Positions 1 through 9,296 of a stretch of 64,000 bases of DNA are shown in pieces. This stretch comes from Ferruginibacter sp. (GTDB lineage Bacteria > Bacteroidota > Bacteroidia > Chitinophagales > Chitinophagaceae). Within the stretch, counting starts at the first letter, position 1, and each line of letters opens with the position of its first letter. The translations under genes were made by a program, and so were the position numbers. The stretch lies in NCBI GenBank assembly GCA_019638575.1, contig JAHBTN010000020.1, forward strand, positions 1 to 64,000. Direction: 5' to 3'. The notes under the pieces were generated by a model. It ran no database searches. It was not told where the DNA came from and worked only from the letters and a program-made list of their open reading frames with translations.

Positions 1-268
1 TAAACCCACCAGCGCCTCCGCCTTGTTTGGGCTGTGACTCGTTTACAACTATACCACGGCCTGAAACTTCAGTTCCGTTCAGGGCATCTATTGCGGCCTG
101 ACCTTCACCATCGTTTGCCATTTCAACAAAACCGAAACCTTTGGAACGGTTGTTATTGAATTTGTCAGTGACAATTTTAGCAGAAGTGACTTCTCCAAAT
201 GGAGTAAAAAGATCCTGCAAGTCTTGCTCAGTCATTGTCCAACTGAGATTTCCAACGTAAATGTTCAT
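1..268 (-). CDS. RRM-type RNA-binding protein (C-terminus cut by window edge)
   Basis: Reading down from the ATG at 268, 89 codons are visible before the window ends. The protein starts MNIYVGNLSW and holds a full RNA recognition motif: RNP2 (IYVGNL, residues 3-8) and RNP1 (KGFGFVEM, about residues 43-50). A glycine-rich tail (GGGAGG) begins just before the edge. This is the layout of the small cold-inducible or glycine-rich RNA-binding proteins common in Bacteroidota and cyanobacteria, which are thought to bind single-stranded RNA as chaperones. The RNA target cannot be told from sequence. The family call is firm; the end of the gene is outside the window. Confidence 0.9.
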   Translation of the reverse strand, partial: MNIYVGNLSWTMTEQDLQDLFTPFGEVTSAKIVTDKFNNNRSKGFGFVEMANDGEGQAAIDALNGTEVSGRGIVVNESQPKQGGGAGGF

Positions 269-442
269 TTTTAAAAATTTTTAAATAAATAAAACCTAAA
301 GACCCAGCGACAATGAACCAGAGAAACATTTACAAAAAAGCGCTCAGAGAACAATGCAGGACTGTAAAGATCATTAGGACGCTACGAAGATATAAAAAGA
401 CCGTCAAAAGCGGAATTTTATTTTTTGGGGAGCTAAAGACGC

Positions 443-473
443 AAAAAAGCCTGTGGAAGTTGCCACAGGCTTT
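443..473 (-). terminator. Rho-independent terminator of the rpsF-rpsR-rplI operon
   Basis: An 11-bp perfect stem (446-456 with 463-473, GCCTGTGG core) closes a 6-nt loop. On the minus strand it is followed by a T run (A run at 443-448 on the plus strand). It lies 26 bases after the rplI stop. Confidence 0.85.
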
Positions 474-498
474 GTATTTTATTTCATTCAAAAACGGC

Positions 499-945
499 TT
501 ATTCGCCTATTACTTCAAATTCTACCTGGGTAGTATTGCCGTTACCAAAATCGATGGAAGCTTTGTATGTTCCCAGCTCTTTCACTTCATCAGTGATGCT
601 GATACGCCTCCGGTCGATTTCATACCCTCTTTGGTCCCTGATAGCACGGGCTATCTGGAGAGAGGTAACACTGCCGAATATTTTACCACTTGTACCGGTT
701 TTTGCGCCGATTTTCAGCGGGCCTTCGCTTAACGCAGCAACCACGCTCTTGATTTCAGCCAATAACTTAGCTTCCTTCTTTTGCTGTTGCTTTTGTTTTT
801 CACCCATTTGTTTGAGGTTAGAAGGATTAGCTTCCACCGCTAATTTCTGGGGAATAAGGAAGTTGCGGCCATAACCGTTTTTAACAGTTACCAGCTCATT
901 AACCCCGCCCAGATTATCTACATCTTGTATTAATATTACTTGCAT
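499..945 (-). CDS. rplI: 50S ribosomal protein L9
   Basis: This 148-residue protein is the normal length for bacterial L9. It binds domain V of 23S rRNA at the base of the L1 stalk and helps hold reading frame. The N-terminal domain carries the L9 signature (GGVNELVTVKNGYGRNFLIP, residues 13-32). A charged connecting helix rich in Lys/Gln (about 44-75) leads to the C-terminal domain. It is last in the rpsF-rpsR-rplI operon, 10 bases after rpsR, and is followed by a clear terminator. Confidence 0.97.
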   Translation of the reverse strand: MQVILIQDVDNLGGVNELVTVKNGYGRNFLIPQKLAVEANPSNLKQMGEKQKQQQKKEAKLLAEIKSVVAALSEGPLKIGAKTGTSGKIFGSVTSLQIARAIRDQRGYEIDRRRISITDEVKELGTYKASIDFGNGNTTQVEFEVIGE

Positions 946-955
946 GGCTTCCTCC

Positions 956-1222
956 TTATTTTAAAAGATCCGTTACATACGGCAATATTGCCATCTGGCG
1001 GGCTTTCTTAATGGCCTCCGATACTTTACGCTGGTATTTCAAAGAGTTACCAGTAATGCGGCGTGGAAGCATTTTTCCCTGCTCGTTCAGGAACTTTTTA
1101 AGAAATTCACCGTCTTTATAATCGATATACTTGATACCGTATTTTTTAAAACGACAGAATTTCTTAGGACGTTTTTCCTGCTTGATAGCGGTGAGGTACT
1201 TGATTTCATTAGTCTTTGCCAT
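956..1222 (-). CDS. rpsR: 30S ribosomal protein S18
   Basis: An 88-residue S18 with the conserved core [11 protein letters not shown] near residue 20 and [20 protein letters not shown] near residues 53-72, followed by the typical [11 protein letters not shown] end. S18 pairs with S6 on the platform of the small subunit, which fits its place 2 bases after rpsF. Start and length match the family. Confidence 0.97.
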   Translation of the reverse strand: MAKTNEIKYLTAIKQEKRPKKFCRFKKYGIKYIDYKDGEFLKKFLNEQGKMLPRRITGNSLKYQRKVSEAIKKARQMAILPYVTDLLK

Positions 1223-1224
1223 AA

Positions 1225-1578
1225 TTAACCCTCCACTTTTTCAGTTCCTGTAGGTACACCACTTCTCTTTTTAGCATTGTACTCGACGGCGTATTTATCG
1301 AGTGCAGTGAACATGTGACGCATAACGGATTCGTCACGCAGAAGCTGGATTTTCAGCTTCTCATTGAAGTCGGATGGCGCAGTGTATTCCATTACCCAGT
1401 AAAGACCAGTAGTCTTTTTTTGGATAGGGTACGCCAGTGATTTCAGTCCCCATGGGTTAGTGTGCACCACGGTACCTTTTACTTCAGTAACAAGGTCCAT
1501 GAATTTTTTCTGGGCGGCTTTAAATTCTTCCTCAGAAAGCACAGGGGTAAAAATCACCATCAATTCGTAGTTGTTCAT
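1225..1578 (-). CDS. rpsF: 30S ribosomal protein S6
   Basis: A 117-residue S6 starting [18 protein letters not shown], the usual first strand and turn of the family. It binds 16S rRNA as a heterodimer with S18. It is the first gene of a three-gene minus-strand operon with rpsR and rplI. The C-terminal tail after about residue 100 ([17 protein letters not shown]) is basic and poorly conserved, as is usual. Confidence 0.97.
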   Translation of the reverse strand: MNNYELMVIFTPVLSEEEFKAAQKKFMDLVTEVKGTVVHTNPWGLKSLAYPIQKKTTGLYWVMEYTAPSDFNEKLKIQLLRDESVMRHMFTALDKYAVEYNAKKRSGVPTGTEKVEG

Positions 1579-1636
1579 TTCCCTGATTTGTTTTGTTTAA
1601 AAAATGTTGTTTACCCGTTTTTTTTTGAACGGGCAG

Positions 1637-1644
1637 CAAAGGTA
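1637..1644 (-). promoter_or_regulatory. -7 promoter box before rpsF (TACCTTTG)
   Basis: CAAAGGTA on the plus strand reads TACCTTTG on the minus strand and fits the Bacteroidota sigma -7 consensus TAnnTTTG, 58 bases before the rpsF start. A TTG (CAA at 1667-1669) lies 22 bases further upstream, slightly longer than the usual spacing. I see no other feature in the 237-base gap 1579-1815. Confidence 0.6.
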
Positions 1645-1815
1645 ATGGTTTTAATGTAGAATTTGGCAATGAATTATGGATAATTTGTGACGATTTTGAT
1701 ACCGGCATTGTTACCAAATGGCATCATCGTTGAAATATAACCCTTTCATTGAAATGGAGCAATTTAGTTTGACCTTTGTTGAATATTACTTTTTTATTAT
1801 CAATAAGTTAGGTTA

Positions 1816-3543
1816 TTATTTATAATTTAACCTGTAAACCGGGTACCTGTTATGCGAAGGCTCGTAATAAGGCGAATTGATATAAATAAAGTTTAACTGT
1901 GCCGATGCATTAGCTGCAAATTTTTCGTCTGTTTTTTTCTTTTCATCCAGTTTGGCTTTTAAGCCGGGGTTATTTTTTAAAACTTCAGCAGCAAGGTCAT
2001 CCCATCTGTAATCGCTGTAACCCTCTTTTTGTTGCAGCACCGCATCAAAAAAGTTCCAGGAAAAGAAGCTGTCATCACCGGTTGGTTCAAGCATCTCTAC
2101 CAGGTACCTGTTGGCAGGCTGGTTAAGCCATATAATATAGTCGCCTTTTAAAAACCGTATTTGCTGATTCATAACAGATGTTTTCACAGCCATATTCTTA
2201 TGGTGTTTTTCATAAGGTTTTGGGTAAGATTTATAATCATCAATATGGTAAGCCTGTACATCAATAATTGTGTCTTTGGTAAAACGTTGCATTTGTACAC
2301 CGTTCAACTTTAATAAATCAATCACTGCCCACCAACCTTGTGGAATGATATATGCATTTGGAGCTTCAATAATATCGGCCGGTTTAAATGTATCAAAAAA
2401 CTTAACCTGTTTGGTAAATGGTTTTGTACGGTCGTAATACATCCTGTTAAGACCTGTAGCATCACTTGGCTTATAAGCTTGTTCGTATCCTTTAAAAGTT
2501 ACGTATGAATATGTTGTAGTATCAACATTCCATTTTAAAGGAAAAGATTTTTCGTTACTTACCAGTAACCTTGCTTTTTTACGTTCGGCAATTAATTCTT
2601 TTGCATTTAAAGATGCTTTTTCAATCATGGTTTCAGAAAAAGAATAAGTAGATAATACTCTTTGTTTATAGGGTTTCAGCATATGTGTTTCGGGCATAAA
2701 GCCAATCGTTTGAAACAAAGTTGTATAACCAGACGAATACCTGGGCGAATCATAAAACATCACCATTCCTTTTTCGGGGCCTGCAGTTTCAAAACTTACA
2801 TAAGGCACCATATCCCATCCTTTATCTGCCATACTTTTATAAAGTTGAGGCTCAAATTTACTTTTTAACCAACCACCTAATTCTCCACCAAGTTTATTGT
2901 ATTGAGTTGTTAGAATGGTCATTGTGTGCTGGTAATCGGCGCCGTCGCTTACATGGTTGTCTATTAAAATATCAGGGTCAACAAAGTGATAAATCTGTGC
3001 AAATGCTTTTGCATTCTTACTGTCGCTTTTTGTAAAGTCACGGTTTAAATCCAGGTTTTGAGCATTTCCTCTAAAGCCATATTCCTTAGGCCCGTTTTGG
3101 TTGGCTCTCGAATAAGAATTTCGGTTTAAGCAACCCCCAATATTATATACAGGTATAAATGCAAGGGCAACATTACCGGGTAGTTTTGTTTTATTTTTTA
3201 CAATGTCTCTTACCAGCATCATACTGGCATCTATACCATCCGGCTCGCCGGGATGAATACCATTGTTTATAAGGATTACAGCTTTGTTTTGTTTATGCCA
3301 TTGAAGAGGATCAAACTTACCATCATTGCTTACCATTACAAGGTGTAAAGGATAACCGGCATCCGTCATACCCATTTCTTTTACCAAAACTTTTGATGAT
3401 ATTTTATCTAAATTTTTATACCAGTCTATAGCTTCAAAATATGTAGCTGTTTCTAATCCATCTGTTTTTTCGAAGCGGCATTGCTGTGCGCCGGCATTAT
3501 AATAAGTAAAAAAAATTGCGAGCAGTAAAATAGTTTTTCTCAT
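1816..3543 (-). CDS. Secreted M14-family zinc carboxypeptidase
   Basis: A 575-residue protein with a Sec signal peptide (MRKTILLLAIFFTYYNAGAQ, cleavage near residue 19-20). The zinc-binding HPGE motif lies at residues 97-100 and a further candidate zinc histidine at H197 (DNHVSD). The NxDxNRDF segment (residues 163-170) is typical of M14 peptidases and supplies the substrate-binding Arg. An ETHMLKPYKQR stretch follows in the second half of the catalytic domain. The long C-terminal region (about 350-575) is shared by the large Bacteroidota M14 proteins and has no named function that I recognise. It probably trims peptides in the periplasm or outside the cell. Its substrate is unknown. Confidence 0.85.
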   Translation of the reverse strand: MRKTILLLAIFFTYYNAGAQQCRFEKTDGLETATYFEAIDWYKNLDKISSKVLVKEMGMTDAGYPLHLVMVSNDGKFDPLQWHKQNKAVILINNGIHPGEPDGIDASMMLVRDIVKNKTKLPGNVALAFIPVYNIGGCLNRNSYSRANQNGPKEYGFRGNAQNLDLNRDFTKSDSKNAKAFAQIYHFVDPDILIDNHVSDGADYQHTMTILTTQYNKLGGELGGWLKSKFEPQLYKSMADKGWDMVPYVSFETAGPEKGMVMFYDSPRYSSGYTTLFQTIGFMPETHMLKPYKQRVLSTYSFSETMIEKASLNAKELIAERKKARLLVSNEKSFPLKWNVDTTTYSYVTFKGYEQAYKPSDATGLNRMYYDRTKPFTKQVKFFDTFKPADIIEAPNAYIIPQGWWAVIDLLKLNGVQMQRFTKDTIIDVQAYHIDDYKSYPKPYEKHHKNMAVKTSVMNQQIRFLKGDYIIWLNQPANRYLVEMLEPTGDDSFFSWNFFDAVLQQKEGYSDYRWDDLAAEVLKNNPGLKAKLDEKKKTDEKFAANASAQLNFIYINSPYYEPSHNRYPVYRLNYK

Positions 3544-3643
3544 GAAGGTTAATTTTTTTGAAGCTACAATAATTTTATTTTATTGTATTGCCACTCATAA
3601 AAATTATTTTAGGTACCCTGCTAAATTTATTTAAGGATTAAAA

Positions 3644-5407
3644 TCATTTAAAGATGATGAACGATTCGTTTATCAGTTGGCTGCTGTTTATAATCTTTAT
3701 AAAATACCGGCCTGTAGTAAGTGAGGCTATATCAAGATTTATATTTCTTTGACCATTTGCAACCTGCTGCCTATATACTATACGGCCGCTCATGTCGGTT
3801 ATTAACAAACTGCTGTTTTCTTTTAATGGCTGCAATAATTTTACAAACAAATGTTCTTTTGTTGGATTAGGATAAACCATAGCATTTGAAAAATTATTTG
3901 CAATGCGTATTGCAATGGTTTTACTGTATTCAAAATGACCATCCACATCAACCAGTTTGAGGCGGTAATAAACCGTATTTATAATTGGCAGGTTATTATC
4001 TGTAAATAAGTAATCGGTTACATTAGTGCCTGCAACTTCCCCAATTTTATAAAAACCGGTTCCATCGCCACTTCTTTCAATTTCGTATTTTTTAAAATTG
4101 GTTTCATAACTGGCATTCCAAATTAATGAAACCGTTTCTCCATTTTTTTGAGCATTAAAAGATAAAATTGTTACAGGCAATACGCCGGTACATTGCCATA
4201 CCTGGGCTACAAATTCCGGGTGGTCAATAAATGGATTGCGGTTGCCTTGTAACATATATACATCATTGTTCCTGTCAATTTCTTTTGTGCTAACAGGGTC
4301 TTGCAAATGCCATTTATACAACAGCTTCAGGTACCAGTTATCAAAACATTGGTACGATGTACCATTTAAAACACTACCTGCATTTGAATTTGATTGCCAT
4401 GCGGCAATAGCGTTTTCGTAAGCGGTTGCCACATAAAAAGTAGAACGGGCAAAATCTCCTTTATATTCATCAATTGGTTCAAAAGCATTACCGGTATATT
4501 CAGTTAAATATGTGTTGGGGCCAAGCTTTGATCCGTTATTTGATGTATAACTTGGCGATGATACTTCACCAAACGGAAAATTCCCACGCATAGTGTTCAC
4601 TTTTTTATCGGTTGGGTAAACGATAAACATATCACTGTACATAGGATCAACATTACCGCCAAACCATGCCCGGGGAAAAGAATGTTCCCGGTTATACCGC
4701 TCGCATTCAACAGTACCGCCGGTTCCCTTATCCTGGTAGGGCGAACCAAAATTAGATTCACATTCACTTCCTGAAGGGTTATCTGAATACATATCCCATA
4801 CTATTGTTTTATTGGCGCCGTCATTTAACCTGTCATCAGTAATAAAATATGCTCCCCAAAGCCCTGTGTAAGATGGGGCAGGATTGGTAATGGTTGGTTT
4901 TATGATATTATAAAGGGCAGTTTTTAAATTGGTGCAGGTTAAGCCTGTTGCCGCATCGTAATAGTTTGCAGGAATGCCGGGCCCACCATTAAACATGGTT
5001 ACAGATGCATCTAACGAACTACTGCTGTAATAAGGCTCGCCGGTACAGGCTGTTTGTGCAGTATATAAAAACAGGTAATAGGTTGAGCCGGCAGTTAGCC
5101 CTGTTTTTTTATAGATATAATTTTTACCGTAAAAAATCACTAAGCCGCCACCAATATTATCACCAACATTATAAATATTGCCATTAACCGGTGTATTACT
5201 TAAAGTATTTGTGTTTGATAAGATGCCGAGGTAATAGATATTGGTAGCCGGAGAATTGGCAGTAGTATCAAAATAAACTGCTAATTGCGTATCGGTATTG
5301 TTTAGTACAAGGCTGCTGCTGTTTGGAAGGTTAGGAGTAGTACACTGGCTGTAAGTATCGTTAATAAATGCAATAAACAGTAACGCCAAAAATAAAATCC
5401 GTTTCAT
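3644..5407 (-). CDS. Secreted endonuclease I family nuclease with T9SS sorting tail
   Basis: This 587-residue protein begins with a signal peptide (MKRILFLALLFIAFINDTYS). Residues 22-140 look like a beta-rich FN3-type domain. Residues about 145-410 form the endonuclease I (EndA/NucM) domain, with the catalytic NREHSFPRAWFGG segment (H241) and the following MYSDMFIVYPTDKKVN and RGNFPFGEV blocks. A second beta domain (about 415-500) leads into a type A T9SS C-terminal domain: the YPNPTKEHLFVKL block and the final GRYFIKI segment. It is probably exported through the type IX system to degrade extracellular DNA for nutrients. Confidence 0.88.
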   Translation of the reverse strand: MKRILFLALLFIAFINDTYSQCTTPNLPNSSSLVLNNTDTQLAVYFDTTANSPATNIYYLGILSNTNTLSNTPVNGNIYNVGDNIGGGLVIFYGKNYIYKKTGLTAGSTYYLFLYTAQTACTGEPYYSSSSLDASVTMFNGGPGIPANYYDAATGLTCTNLKTALYNIIKPTITNPAPSYTGLWGAYFITDDRLNDGANKTIVWDMYSDNPSGSECESNFGSPYQDKGTGGTVECERYNREHSFPRAWFGGNVDPMYSDMFIVYPTDKKVNTMRGNFPFGEVSSPSYTSNNGSKLGPNTYLTEYTGNAFEPIDEYKGDFARSTFYVATAYENAIAAWQSNSNAGSVLNGTSYQCFDNWYLKLLYKWHLQDPVSTKEIDRNNDVYMLQGNRNPFIDHPEFVAQVWQCTGVLPVTILSFNAQKNGETVSLIWNASYETNFKKYEIERSGDGTGFYKIGEVAGTNVTDYLFTDNNLPIINTVYYRLKLVDVDGHFEYSKTIAIRIANNFSNAMVYPNPTKEHLFVKLLQPLKENSSLLITDMSGRIVYRQQVANGQRNINLDIASLTTGRYFIKIINSSQLINESFIIFK

Positions 5408-5435
5408 GATAGAGCAGTAATCAAAATAAAAATAA

Positions 5436-5468
5436 TTAAAAAACCCGTCAATACAGAAATGACGGGTT
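5436..5468 (-). terminator. Terminator after rpsT
   Basis: AACCCGTC (5442-5449) pairs with GACGGGTT (5461-5468) around an 11-nt loop. On the minus strand it is followed by a T-rich run. It separates rpsT from the endonuclease gene. A poly-A run on the right side (5470-5477) suggests it could also act in the other direction. Confidence 0.75.
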
Positions 5469-5493
5469 CAAAAAAAATATGGTACTTACAATA

Positions 5494-5748
5494 TTATTTT
5501 GCCTGGGCGTTAATTCTTTTAGCAAGTTTGCTTTTTAAGTTAGCGGCTTTGTTCTTATGTATGGTGCCACGTTTAGCTAGTTTGTCAATCATAGAAGCCA
5601 CTTTTGGTAATGCATCAGCAGCAGTTGCTTTATCACTAGCTTTTAAATCACGGATGGCATTACGGGTTGTTTTGCCATAATAACGGTTGCGTTCGTTACG
5701 CTTGGTACTTTGCCTTACATCTTTTTGGGTTGCTGCATGATTTGCCAT
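5494..5748 (-). CDS. rpsT: 30S ribosomal protein S20
   Basis: An 84-residue S20: basic, alanine-rich and helical, starting MANHAATQKDVRQSTKRNERNR and ending in the conserved GTIHKNKAANLKSKLAKRIN segment. S20 is an early 16S rRNA-binding protein. It is a single-gene unit with its own -7 box at 5771-5778 and its own terminator. Confidence 0.96.
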   Translation of the reverse strand: MANHAATQKDVRQSTKRNERNRYYGKTTRNAIRDLKASDKATAADALPKVASMIDKLAKRGTIHKNKAANLKSKLAKRINAQAK

Positions 5749-5770
5749 GTAAAATCTATTTTTTGGGCTG

Positions 5771-5778
5771 CAAAGATA
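5771..5778 (-). promoter_or_regulatory. -7 promoter box before rpsT (TATCTTTG)
   Basis: CAAAGATA on the plus strand is TATCTTTG on the minus strand, a match to TAnnTTTG. It ends 22 bases before the rpsT start, leaving room for a short leader. Confidence 0.65.
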
Positions 5779-5863
5779 GGGGTTTCAATCATAAATGAGT
5801 AATTAAAAATGGATAATTTTTAAAAGTTGTATTTTCTGCTTTATTTAGTTGAAAATTGAGCTT

Positions 5864-6346
5864 ATGAACAGGTATTTATTACTGGTTTTACATATTGGTT
5901 CGCTTGTTTTGCTGGGTTTTGGCTGGGTGTTGGATATTTTACATATACAGATTTCGGTACACTATTTAAATATTATTGATTTTACTTTATTCAGCGAAAA
6001 ACGAAGCATTATTGGTATGATGGAAAGGCTATGGAAGGATGCCAATTACTGGCCTTTTATCCTAATTTTCGTGTTTGGTATAATTGTGCCATTAATTAAA
6101 TCAGTTATTTTATTTTATGTGATATTGGCTAAAAATCCCCATCCTAAATGGCAGCATTTTGTAAGCGCCATCAGTAAATGGGCAATGGCCGATGTTTTTG
6201 CCATTAGTATTTTTGTTGCCTTTTTAGGTGCCAATGCTATGGAAAGCACAACTGCTACTCTGCAACCGGGGTTTTATTACTTTACAGGATATGTTATCCT
6301 CAGTGGTATTGTTGCCACATTTTGCGCAAAAAATGCTTTTAAATAA
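5864..6346 (+). CDS. PqiA-like (paraquat-inducible protein A family) membrane protein
   Basis: A 160-residue integral membrane protein with about four hydrophobic helices (roughly residues 3-25, 62-85, 105-125 and 135-155 from the ATG). The KWAMADVFAISIFVAFLG block matches the SMLDVFxVA motif of the PqiA family, whose members work with MCE/PqiB proteins in lipid traffic between membranes. It is a single PqiA-like half with no PqiB neighbour here. I chose the ATG at 5864; an in-frame TTG at 5849 would add five residues (MKIEL) with no benefit. The exact role is not known. Confidence 0.7.
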   Translation: MNRYLLLVLHIGSLVLLGFGWVLDILHIQISVHYLNIIDFTLFSEKRSIIGMMERLWKDANYWPFILIFVFGIIVPLIKSVILFYVILAKNPHPKWQHFVSAISKWAMADVFAISIFVAFLGANAMESTTATLQPGFYYFTGYVILSGIVATFCAKNAFK

Positions 6347-6409
6347 GGCAACTAATAACGCATATTTAACCGATATTTGCAGTCCATTTGAGCTGCGTTT
6401 TTTGCTGAA

Positions 6410-6428
6410 GTACAAGAGTGCGACGCCA
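6410..6428 (+). repeat. Dispersed 19-bp intergenic repeat, copy 1
   Basis: GTACAAGAGTGCGACGCCA lies in the gap before sucA. The exact reverse complement occurs at 11824-11842, in the gap before rimM. Sequence on the right of both copies is also loosely similar (GC-rich with short palindromes), suggesting a degenerate repeat family. Confidence 0.7.
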
Positions 6429-6483
6429 CTAATGCCTGATAGCAGTACTGCGGCACGGAACAAAAAAATAATTTCAGTTTTTT

Positions 6484-9228
6484 ATGAAGGATTTCCAGTA
6501 CATCACCAATTCTCATCCCGGATACATTGAAGGGCTTTACAACGATTTTGTAAAAGACCCCAACAGCGTGGATGTGGACATGCGTAAATTTTTTGAAGGG
6601 TTCGATTTTGCGGTATCAAATGCAGCCGCTGCTTCAAATGGCGCTGCTAAAACAACCAAAGCCGTTTCTTCTTCGCAGCTTGATAAGGAATTTGCCGTGT
6701 ATAAACTGATATTTTCATACAGGCGCAAAGGGCATTTGATTGCCAAAACAAATCCCATACGTGAACGTAAAGACAGGCAGGCAAACCTTAGCCTTGCTGA
6801 TTTTGGATTGAACGAAGCCGATTTATCTACTTCTTTTGCTGCAGGGCAATTTATTGGTTTACCCAATGCAACTTTAAAGGACATTCTTGCATTTTTAAAT
6901 ACCTGTTATACGGGGCATGTAGGTGTACAGGTAGCTTATATAACCGACCGTAAAAAACAGGAATGGCTTTTTAATGAAATAGAAAATACTTTGCTGAAAC
7001 CTGTTCCGCTGCAGCAGAAAAAAAGAATACTGCAGAAACTGAATGAGGGCGTGATGTTTGAAAAATTTTTACATACAAAATATATAGGGCAAAAAAGGTT
7101 TTCGCTGGAAGGTGGCGAAACAGCTATTGCAGCACTGGATGCTATTATTAACACAGCTGCCAATAATGAAGTGGAAGAAGTGGTGATTGGCATGGCACAC
7201 CGGGGCAGGCTGAATGTGTTGGCCAATATTATGGGTAAAACCTATGAGCAGATATTCAGTGAATTTGAAGGCAATAGTGTACCCGATACCACCATGGGCA
7301 GTGGCGATGTAAAATACCACCTGGGTTTTGGTAGCGATGTGGAAACAGCCGATGGAAAAAAAGTACACCTGAAATTGAGCCCCAATCCTTCTCACCTGGA
7401 AGCTGTAGATCCGCTGGTGATTGGTTTTGCACGAAGCAAGGCCGATGTATTGTATAACAGCGATTATGATAAAATTCTTCCTATTCTGATTCATGGCGAT
7501 GCTTCTATTGCCGGGCAGGGTATTGTGTACGAAGTGTTGCAGATGTGTGGCCTTAAAGGTTATTACACCGGCGGCACAATTCATTTTGTAATCAATAACC
7601 AAATTGGTTTTACTACCGATTTTGATGATGCCCGTTCGGCAGATTATTGTACATCAATAGCAGCATTGGTGCATGCACCGGTTTTACATATTAATGGCGA
7701 TGATGCCGAAGCGGTAGTTAAAGCCTGCCAAATAGCAACATTGTACAGGCAGGAGTTTAATACAGATATTTTTATTGATATGGTTTGCTACCGCAAACAT
7801 GGGCATAACGAAGGCGACGAACCTAAATTTACACAACCACAGTTATATGCTGCCATTGATAAGCACCCTAATCCACGTGAAGTATATACCCGGTTTTTAA
7901 TTGAGAATGGTGAACCCGAAGCACAGGCGCTTGCAAAAGAAATGGAACAGAAATTTTTAGGTGATTTGCAGGAGCGGTTAGATGAGGTGAAACAACATCC
8001 TTTACCATATACTTACCAGCCACCCGAACTTGTTTGGAAAAGTTTACGCAGGGCTACCGCCGATGATTTTGATGCATCGCCGGTAACAGCAATCAGTAAT
8101 GATGAATTTAATTTATTGTTTAACGGCCTTATGAAATGGCCTGCTGATTTTAAGCCTTTGCGTAAGGTAGAGAAACTGATTGCTGATAAAGTGAAATTGC
8201 TAAGCGATGAAAATAAAGTTGACTGGGCTACAGCCGAATTAATGGCTTATGGAAGTTTACTGGTTGATGGAAAAGATGTTCGCATGAGTGGGCAGGATGT
8301 AAAACGTGGCACTTTCAGTCATCGCCATGCGGCTTTATACGACGAGAATACCAATGCAGAATATAACAGGCTTGATCATTTTACCGAAACCCAATCGCCA
8401 TTCCGCATTTTTAATTCATTATTGAGCGAATATGCGGTTTTGGGTTTTGAATATGGTTATGCCATGGCAAATCCCAATGCATTGGTGATATGGGAAGCAC
8501 AGTTTGGCGATTTTGCCAATGGTGCACAAACTATCATTGACCAGTTTATAACAACAGCAGAAACAAAGTGGCAGCGTATGAACGGAGTGGTGATGCTATT
8601 ACCACACGGTTACGAAGGCCAGGGCCCTGAACATAGCAGCGCAAGGATGGAGCGTTTTTTACAAATGTGTGCCGAGTTAAATATAGTGGTAACAGATGTT
8701 ACCACAGCAGCAAACTTTTTCCACCTGCTGCGCCGGCAGTTGGCATGGCCTTTTCGTAAACCGCTGGTTAATTTTTCGCCCAAAGCCAACCTCAGGCATG
8801 CCGGCAGTTACAGCAGTAAAGAAGAATTTACAAGCGGAGGTTTTAAGGAACTGATAGACGATGCTACCATAAGCGATGCGGCTGCAATTAAAAAAGTATT
8901 GTTTTGCAGTGGCAAGGTTTATTTTGACCTGCACGAACGGCAGCAAAAAGAAAACAAGAAAGACGTTGCCATCATCAGGCTTGAGCAACTTTATCCTCTG
9001 CCTCAAAAACAATTGGATGAACTGTATAAAAAATACAGCAAGGCCATCTGGTATTGGGTGCAGGAAGAACCACTAAACATGGGAGCAGCCACTTTCTTAA
9101 GGATGAATCTTAAAAATATCAACTTTTATATCATCAGCCGGCAGGCAAGTTCGGCTACAGCAACAGGGTATGGTAAAATTCATGCAAAGGAGCAGACACA
9201 AATAATAGATACTGCATTCTCAATATAA
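6484..9228 (+). CDS. sucA: 2-oxoglutarate dehydrogenase E1 component
   Basis: A 914-residue thiamine-diphosphate enzyme that decarboxylates 2-oxoglutarate and passes the succinyl group to the E2 lipoyl domain in the TCA cycle. It has the N-terminal E2-binding segment (NSHPGYIEGLYNDFVKDP) and the HRGRLNVLAN block of the active site. Also present are HGDASIAGQG, the ThDP/Mg motif region (INGDDAEAVVKA to RKHGHNEGDEP), and in the second half the PHGYEGQGPEHSSARMERFL segment. Length agrees with E. coli SucA (933). The E2 gene is not next to it; the downstream neighbour is a GxxExxY gene and then ffh. Confidence 0.96.
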   Translation: MKDFQYITNSHPGYIEGLYNDFVKDPNSVDVDMRKFFEGFDFAVSNAAAASNGAAKTTKAVSSSQLDKEFAVYKLIFSYRRKGHLIAKTNPIRERKDRQANLSLADFGLNEADLSTSFAAGQFIGLPNATLKDILAFLNTCYTGHVGVQVAYITDRKKQEWLFNEIENTLLKPVPLQQKKRILQKLNEGVMFEKFLHTKYIGQKRFSLEGGETAIAALDAIINTAANNEVEEVVIGMAHRGRLNVLANIMGKTYEQIFSEFEGNSVPDTTMGSGDVKYHLGFGSDVETADGKKVHLKLSPNPSHLEAVDPLVIGFARSKADVLYNSDYDKILPILIHGDASIAGQGIVYEVLQMCGLKGYYTGGTIHFVINNQIGFTTDFDDARSADYCTSIAALVHAPVLHINGDDAEAVVKACQIATLYRQEFNTDIFIDMVCYRKHGHNEGDEPKFTQPQLYAAIDKHPNPREVYTRFLIENGEPEAQALAKEMEQKFLGDLQERLDEVKQHPLPYTYQPPELVWKSLRRATADDFDASPVTAISNDEFNLLFNGLMKWPADFKPLRKVEKLIADKVKLLSDENKVDWATAELMAYGSLLVDGKDVRMSGQDVKRGTFSHRHAALYDENTNAEYNRLDHFTETQSPFRIFNSLLSEYAVLGFEYGYAMANPNALVIWEAQFGDFANGAQTIIDQFITTAETKWQRMNGVVMLLPHGYEGQGPEHSSARMERFLQMCAELNIVVTDVTTAANFFHLLRRQLAWPFRKPLVNFSPKANLRHAGSYSSKEEFTSGGFKELIDDATISDAAAIKKVLFCSGKVYFDLHERQQKENKKDVAIIRLEQLYPLPQKQLDELYKKYSKAIWYWVQEEPLNMGAATFLRMNLKNINFYIISRQASSATATGYGKIHAKEQTQIIDTAFSI

Positions 9229-9296
9229 AACGAATCGCAGATTGAAATGATTAGGGCTGATTACGCAGATTTTTTGCTTCGCAAAAATGTTTTATA

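Noticed and set aside
313-732. 139-codon plus-strand frame over the rplI terminator and gene
   Set aside because: It runs through the terminator and the antisense of rplI and has no protein-like pattern.
7069-7602. 177-codon minus-strand frame inside sucA
   Set aside because: It is antisense to a strongly conserved enzyme and has no recognisable domain, so it is a shadow frame.
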